Source: Thermotoga caldifontis AZM44c09 (GTDB lineage Bacteria; Thermotogota; Thermotogae; Thermotogales; DSM-5069). Taken from it: a DNA stretch of 64,000 nucleotides. The notes under the pieces are model-generated. The model did no database searches and was not told the origin of the DNA. It saw nothing but the letters and a program-made list of their open reading frames with translations. The translations under genes and the position numbers were made by a program. Within the stretch, counting starts at the first letter, position 1, and each line of letters begins with the position of its first letter. The stretch is taken from the NCBI RefSeq assembly GCF_000828655.1, contig NZ_AP014509.1, positions 1,240,001 to 1,304,000 on the forward strand. Reading direction: 5' to 3'. Positions 59,933 through 64,000 of this stretch are shown piece after piece.

Positions 59933-60967
59933 ATGGAACTGCTCGGTAAAAAAGTGTCGGAATTTTTTCAGAAGGTTCCGCATTCAAACGTGACGGTCGA
60001 AAAGATCGATTTGAGAAACGGTTTCATTCTGAGGCTGAGCGCTTCCCACGTGGAAGGACACGTTGAGCTGCTGAGATACGATCCGGCGTCGGTCTGGTCT
60101 TTCACCTATGAACCTCTGAGGAACGTTTTTGTGGAAAACGACACGCTGGTTGGTCTGGCCGGATTCGAGGATGTCAGATTCGGGCAGGAAAAACAGCTCG
60201 TGGTGTCGGCAAAACCTTCTCAGGGATCATTCATCGTTGTGCTCCGCGGTTCGAACAGGTTAGGTCTGCTCATAGATTTCTACAGATCGTTGAATGTTCA
60301 CGTCGGTTTTCGTTTCAGAGTTCCGAAGTCTTTGATAAACGCGGAAGAGCTCGACCAGAAATCCGATCAACAGACGTTCGTGCTGTTGAAAGATCCGGGT
60401 GAAAACACGCTCAGACATCTTCTAAAGAAGGAAATTCGTGTGGCGGTGAAGGTTGAAGATGAACGTGATTTGGAACACCTGTACAGAATCGGAGTTCGAT
60501 GCTTTGTTCTGAAGGATTTCAGAGACGAACATCGCCAGCGTTACCCACAGGCCTGTTTCGTACTGGAAAAAGGAGGCCTGGCCACGGCGCTGGGAAGGGT
60601 TGACGGTTTGATGATGAACATCGGACCACTTTCACTCGAAGAGATCGTGCTCGCGAGTTTGACGAACCGTCTGCTGACTTTGTACACTGATGAAAAGTAT
60701 TCAAAGCTACTCGACGTGCTGGGCTTCGGTGCGGTTGGCTGGCGGAGGAGGACGAACTTCGTCTTCACAACGATCCGGCAGGAGCAGGAGGGTGTGTACG
60801 AAATACGTTACGTGAACGAATTCAACGAACCTGCTCGTGTGCGTGTTGACACCATGACTGGTGTTACCGACTGGTTTGACGGCTCGAAGGTGTTACGCCT
60901 GGAAAAGAAAACGCTGAAAAGAGAAGATGGTAGATACTTTCATTTCTATACGGAAGGTGGATGTTGA
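59933..60967 (+). CDS. Shrunken GH36 alpha-galactosidase-like protein
   Basis: The 344-residue protein occupies the place of galA in the galA-galT-galK order of T. maritima. Its ends resemble that 552-residue GH36 alpha-galactosidase as I recall it: it opens M-E-L-L-G-K with V-E-K-I and a later E-L-L-R, and closes K-R-E-D-G-R-Y-F-H-F-Y-T-E-G. A middle landmark, V-D-G-L-M-M-N-I-G-P (223-232), parallels the family's V-D-G-M-R-I-G-P. About 200 residues of the barrel are missing, and the WCSWYH-like and nucleophile segments are not recognisable. The frame is intact with normal codon use, so it is probably expressed as a non-catalytic or re-purposed protein. Its stop overlaps the galT start. Confidence 0.6.
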   Translation: MELLGKKVSEFFQKVPHSNVTVEKIDLRNGFILRLSASHVEGHVELLRYDPASVWSFTYEPLRNVFVENDTLVGLAGFEDVRFGQEKQLVVSAKPSQGSFIVVLRGSNRLGLLIDFYRSLNVHVGFRFRVPKSLINAEELDQKSDQQTFVLLKDPGENTLRHLLKKEIRVAVKVEDERDLEHLYRIGVRCFVLKDFRDEHRQRYPQACFVLEKGGLATALGRVDGLMMNIGPLSLEEIVLASLTNRLLTLYTDEKYSKLLDVLGFGAVGWRRRTNFVFTTIRQEQEGVYEIRYVNEFNEPARVRVDTMTGVTDWFDGSKVLRLEKKTLKREDGRYFHFYTEGGC

Positions 60968-61926
60968 TGCTCGAGCTCAGATACAACCCGCTCACGGATG
61001 AATGGATCATCGTTTCTGCCGAGACACAGAAAAGACCTGTGCAGCCTTCACAGCAGAGCTGTCCCATATGCGTCGGTGGTGTTGAATTGCCAGAGGAGTA
61101 CGATCTCGTGACCTTTGAAAACAGATTTCCTGCGTTGAAGAGGAATCCGCCCGAGGTTTTCGCGGAGTCTGAGATTTTTCAGAAAAAGCCTTCATTCGGT
61201 GTTTGTGAAGTGGTCGTGTACACTTCCAACCACGACGTGGCCCTTCCAGGAATGCCTTTGAAACAAATAGAGAAACTCATAGAGATGTGGGTGGACAGAA
61301 CGATCGAGCTGTTCTCTCACGACTTCGTGGAGTACGTGTTCATATTCGAGAACAGGGGAAAGGAAGTCGGAGCGAGCTTGTCTCACCCGCACGGACAGAT
61401 CTACGCGTTCCCGTTCCTGCCGAAGAGGATCGAAGCCAAGATCGAAGCGTTCTCAAAATGGCACAGCACGAGAGGTTCGTGCCCTATCTGCGATGTCGTT
61501 CGTCAAGAGATAGAACTCAGAGAGCGTGTCGTGTTCGAAACTGACAGTTTCGTATCGCTCGTACCGTTTTATGCGCGCTTTCCCTTCGAGGTGCACGTCT
61601 ACCCGAAGAGGCACGTTACGGGTTTGCCCGAATTGACCGTTGAAGAAAGAAAAGAGCTGGCGAAGCATCTCAAAATCATCACCGCGAAGTACGATGCCCT
61701 GTATCAGCAGGAATTTCCATACATGATGATGTTCTTCCAGGCACCTTTGAAGAGGCTGGATGCGGACTTGTTCCATCTGCACGTGGAGTTCAATCCGCCC
61801 AAGAGGGACAGGGACAAGATCAAGTGGATGGCCAGTGTCGAGACCGGTACATGGGCGTTCATAAATCCCATGATCCCGGAGCAAGCTGCGGAGATGCTCA
61901 GACGGGCAGAGGTGAGCGAACTGTGA
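60967..61926 (+). CDS. galT: Galactose-1-phosphate uridylyltransferase
   Basis: The 319-residue HIT-superfamily enzyme has the active site S139-H140-P-H142-G-Q, two C-P-I-C metal-binding pairs and H-L-H-V-E-F near the C-terminus. It exchanges UMP between UDP-glucose and galactose 1-phosphate in the Leloir pathway. I choose the ATG at 60967, overlapping the previous TGA (TGATG) with AAGGTGG about 6 bases upstream; an ATG two codons earlier is possible. galK follows with a four-base overlap. Confidence 0.94.
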   Translation: MLELRYNPLTDEWIIVSAETQKRPVQPSQQSCPICVGGVELPEEYDLVTFENRFPALKRNPPEVFAESEIFQKKPSFGVCEVVVYTSNHDVALPGMPLKQIEKLIEMWVDRTIELFSHDFVEYVFIFENRGKEVGASLSHPHGQIYAFPFLPKRIEAKIEAFSKWHSTRGSCPICDVVRQEIELRERVVFETDSFVSLVPFYARFPFEVHVYPKRHVTGLPELTVEERKELAKHLKIITAKYDALYQQEFPYMMMFFQAPLKRLDADLFHLHVEFNPPKRDRDKIKWMASVETGTWAFINPMIPEQAAEMLRRAEVSEL

Positions 61927-63014
61927 CGGTGAGGGTGAAGGCACCGGGGCGTGTGAACATCATAGGAGAACACACCGATTACAACGATGGGTTCGTGCTC
62001 CCGTTCGCGATCGACAGGTACGTCGAGGTTGAAGTGAGAGCTTCGAAAGATTTTTCACTCACTTCGAAGCTGTTTGGACAAACCATAAAAGTCGAAAAGA
62101 ACGAAAAGCGTGGAGACTGGACGGATTACGTCATGGGAGTCGTGTGGGCACTGGAGGAAGCCGGATACAAGGTTGAACCGTTCGAGATGACGATAGACTC
62201 AACCTTACCCACGGGAGCGGGCCTTTCCAGTTCTGCCGCGCTGGAAGTCGCCAGTGCGGTTGCGATAATGAAGCTGATGAATCACTCCATAGACCCAAGA
62301 GAATTGGTGCAGATCTGTGTCAGGGCGGAAAGGGAATTCGTTGGCGTCCGTTGCGGTATCATGGACCAGTTCACAGCAGTGTTCGCAAAGAAAGATCACG
62401 CGATTCTGCTCGACACGATGACGATGAATTACGAGTACGTGCCGCTGAACTTGAACAACTGCGAATTCGTTCTCATCGATTCGAATGTGAAACACGAACT
62501 CTCGTCGTCTGAATACAACAGAAGAAGGATGGAATGTGAAACGATCCTGAAGAAGCTCAACAAGCGCTCTTTCAGGGAAATATCTGAAAAAGACATCTCT
62601 GTACTCGAACCGACGCTGCGGAAACGTGCAAAGCATGTGCTCGGCGAGAACCAGAGAGTTCTGAAGATGGTGGAAGCGCTGCGGAAGAACAATCTCTTCC
62701 TTGCGGGATGCTTCCTCTACGAATCGCACGCGAGCCTCAGAGATCTTTACGAAGTTTCGTGCGATGAGATAGATTTCATCGTGGGCTTTTTGAAAGGCAG
62801 GACAGGCGTGCTTGGCGCCAGGATCGTGGGAGGAGGCTTTGGAGGAAGCGTGCTCGCCCTCGTGAGGAAGAACATCTCACAGTTGAACTTCGAGGAACTG
62901 GACAGAGAATACAGAAAGCTCTACGGCAGGAGCATCAGAGTTCTACATGTGAACAGCGACGACGGGGTTCTGTTCTCCCAGCTCATATCTCCTGTATCCT
63001 CGAGTGGGATTTGA
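61923..63014 (+). CDS. galK: Galactokinase
   Basis: The 363-residue GHMP kinase has the galactokinase motif G-R-V-N-I-I-G-E-H-T-D-Y-N near the N-terminus, the ATP loop L-P-T-G-A-G-L-S-S-S-A-A-L and the C-terminal G-G-G-F-G-G-S. It phosphorylates galactose at C1. The GTG at 61923 overlaps the galT stop and has GAGGTGAG about 7 bases upstream; the frame is open earlier but only within galT. It ends with a 32-base tail overlap with the minus-strand ABC permease. No galE is seen in the window. Confidence 0.95.
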   Translation: MTVRVKAPGRVNIIGEHTDYNDGFVLPFAIDRYVEVEVRASKDFSLTSKLFGQTIKVEKNEKRGDWTDYVMGVVWALEEAGYKVEPFEMTIDSTLPTGAGLSSSAALEVASAVAIMKLMNHSIDPRELVQICVRAEREFVGVRCGIMDQFTAVFAKKDHAILLDTMTMNYEYVPLNLNNCEFVLIDSNVKHELSSSEYNRRRMECETILKKLNKRSFREISEKDISVLEPTLRKRAKHVLGENQRVLKMVEALRKNNLFLAGCFLYESHASLRDLYEVSCDEIDFIVGFLKGRTGVLGARIVGGGFGGSVLALVRKNISQLNFEELDREYRKLYGRSIRVLHVNSDDGVLFSQLISPVSSSGI

Positions 63015-63909
63015 CACGTGTTCTGGCGTAGATGACCAGCACGATCAGAGTCAGAATGAACGGAATCATGTTCGTGATCTCGGATGGTATCCTGAGCGAT
63101 TGCAGGGTGAAGCCTGTGGCTTCAGCGATTCCGAAAAGCAGTGCTCCGAGCGCGCCGAGGATCGCAGATTTACCTCCCAGAGCCTGAGCCGCGAGGGCTA
63201 TGAAACCCCTTCCATTGGTCATATCCCTCGCGAACCACGATACGTAACCCATCGACAGGAAAACCCCAGCCAGGCCCGCGAACAGACCGCTGAGAACGAG
63301 AGAAAGGTATCTTATGCGCAACACGGAGACTCCTACGGACGTTGCCGCATCGGGATTTTCACCCACCGCCCTCATGCGCATGCCCAGGGGGGTTTTTCTG
63401 ATCAGATAATCCACAACGAAGACCGAGATCAGAGCGATGTAAGTCAGCGCGTTATGATTGTTCAGAACCTTTCCCAAAAAAGGTACGTTTCTCAGAAGGG
63501 GTATGTCGAGCCTCGGGATGGGCTGAGCGCCCAGGGACGCAGAAGTACCTTTCTCCCCTGTTAGTGCAAAGAGCATGAACACGGTGAAACCCGAGGCGAA
63601 CAGGTTCAACGCGACTCCCGCGATCACCAGATTCACCCTGAGTTTCAGATGAGAGAACGCCAGCAACAATGCCATCGCCACGGCACTCGCAACTCCGGCG
63701 AGCAAACCCACCCAGGGATTCTTCGCGAACGCTCCGATCACGTTGCCCCAGAAGGCTGCCATGAGCATCATGCCTTCGATGCCTATGTTTATTGAACCGG
63801 CCACAGAACTGACCAGCGCAGCCATGACCGCGAAGAGCAAAGGAGTTGAAACTCTGAGAACGCTGTACCAGAACGCGGGATCGGCGAAGTTGAGGGCAAA
63901 ATTACTCAT
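62983..63909 (-). CDS. BMP-type ABC transporter permease (nucleoside/sugar, second subunit)
   Basis: The 308-residue protein has eight or nine hydrophobic helices and the branched-chain/ribose-type permease features I-N-I-G-I-E-G-M-M-L and V-G-E-N-P-D-A-A-T-S-V-G. This pattern fits the second permease of importers that use BMP-family lipoproteins for nucleosides or, in some Thermotogales, sugars. The ATG overlaps the stop of the upstream permease by eight bases (ATGAGTAA), so the two subunits are coupled. The substrate cannot be told. Confidence 0.87.
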   Translation of the reverse strand: MSNFALNFADPAFWYSVLRVSTPLLFAVMAALVSSVAGSINIGIEGMMLMAAFWGNVIGAFAKNPWVGLLAGVASAVAMALLLAFSHLKLRVNLVIAGVALNLFASGFTVFMLFALTGEKGTSASLGAQPIPRLDIPLLRNVPFLGKVLNNHNALTYIALISVFVVDYLIRKTPLGMRMRAVGENPDAATSVGVSVLRIRYLSLVLSGLFAGLAGVFLSMGYVSWFARDMTNGRGFIALAAQALGGKSAILGALGALLFGIAEATGFTLQSLRIPSEITNMIPFILTLIVLVIYARTRVKSHSRIQEI

Positions 63910-64000
63910 TCTTCATCGCCTCTCTCTCGATCAGTTTCTTCTTGAATCTGTCGAGTAGAGCCTCGGCAGTTATGAGCAAGATCATGACACTCTGTATCAC
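63902..64000 (-). CDS. BMP-type ABC transporter permease (first subunit, C-terminus only)
   Basis: Reading in from the window edge on the minus strand, 32 codons end V-M-I-L-L-I-T-A-E-A-L-L-D-R-F-K-K-K and then a short charged tail and TAA. A last hydrophobic helix followed by a basic cytosolic tail is what is expected of the partner permease. The overlap with the next gene's start supports it. The rest of the gene, and presumably ATPase and binding-protein genes, lie beyond the window. Confidence 0.75.
   Translation of the reverse strand: MIQSVMILLITAEALLDRFKKKLIEREAMKNE

Noticed and set aside
1-64000. tRNA, rRNA, CRISPR array or insertion sequence
   Set aside because: I looked for T-loop GTTCGA words in gaps, repeated 28-37 base units with spacers, and transposase-like frames. 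None gave a consistent structure.

Overview
The window looks like chromosomal DNA of a thermophilic member of the Thermotogales, most likely a Pseudothermotoga of the moderate-GC (P. hypogea-like) kind. The evidence is compositional and syntenic: AGA/AGG-rich arginine usage, strong GGAGG-type ribosome binding sites, frequent GTG/TTG starts, many ATGA/GTGA overlaps, and gene blocks that, from memory, match Thermotoga maritima (araR/ABC/GH127/GH51/araD/araB; galA-galT-galK; trkA-trkH with a DUF4438 gene). The species name is inference. I saw no rRNA, tRNA, CRISPR array or insertion sequence.

Layout. 1-50 is the start of an exported protein on the minus strand. 174-1581 is a response regulator/histidine kinase pair. 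1582-5475 is gene-poor: a small membrane protein, a broken GNAT acetyltransferase (2456-3001), about 1.9 kb with no convincing gene, and an intact inverted paralogue of the acetyltransferase (4868-5401). 5503-11780 holds a CxxCxxCC protein, a MATE exporter, and a DUF6062/MoxR/DUF58/membrane-protein operon. 11775-16979 (minus) is a CUT1 sugar ABC importer without ATPase plus two Gfo/Idh/MocA dehydrogenases. 17175-22904 has an esterase, a DMT permease fused to a DUF4258-like domain, a lipoprotein, an orphan family-5 solute-binding protein, folP and a NUDIX hydrolase.

23040-26666 is a compact three-gene operon with its own good promoter: an opine-dehydrogenase-family enzyme, a B12-binding/glutamate-mutase-like protein and a D-Ala-D-Ala-ligase-like ATP-grasp enzyme. 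Together they suggest an amino-acid-derived pathway I cannot name, and this is the best candidate for an undescribed system. 26893-32160 holds rnhB, glnA, a response regulator and a split TrkA/TrkH potassium system. 32140-35244 (minus) is a secreted beta-propeller and an MFS permease.

35334-47554 is an L-arabinose regulon: AraR, GH127, CUT1 importer, GH51, an FucI/AraA-type isomerase, AraB-like kinase and AraD. Three of its promoters carry an AraR-type GTACGTAC operator at the same distance from the -10 box. A truncated OppF-type ATPase lies between one promoter and the GH127 gene. 47554-58389 contains a MagIII-type DNA glycosylase, a DUF4438 protein, a glycogen debranching enzyme, purK-purE, a secreted unknown, a YgiQ radical-SAM protein and a NAD synthetase whose glutaminase nucleophile Cys is replaced by Asn. 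58479-63014 ends with a UPF0173 hydrolase, a PrcB-domain protein and a gal operon in which the usual alpha-galactosidase position is occupied by a 344-residue protein that looks like a shrunken GH36 enzyme. 62983-64000 (minus) is part of a BMP-type nucleoside/sugar ABC importer.
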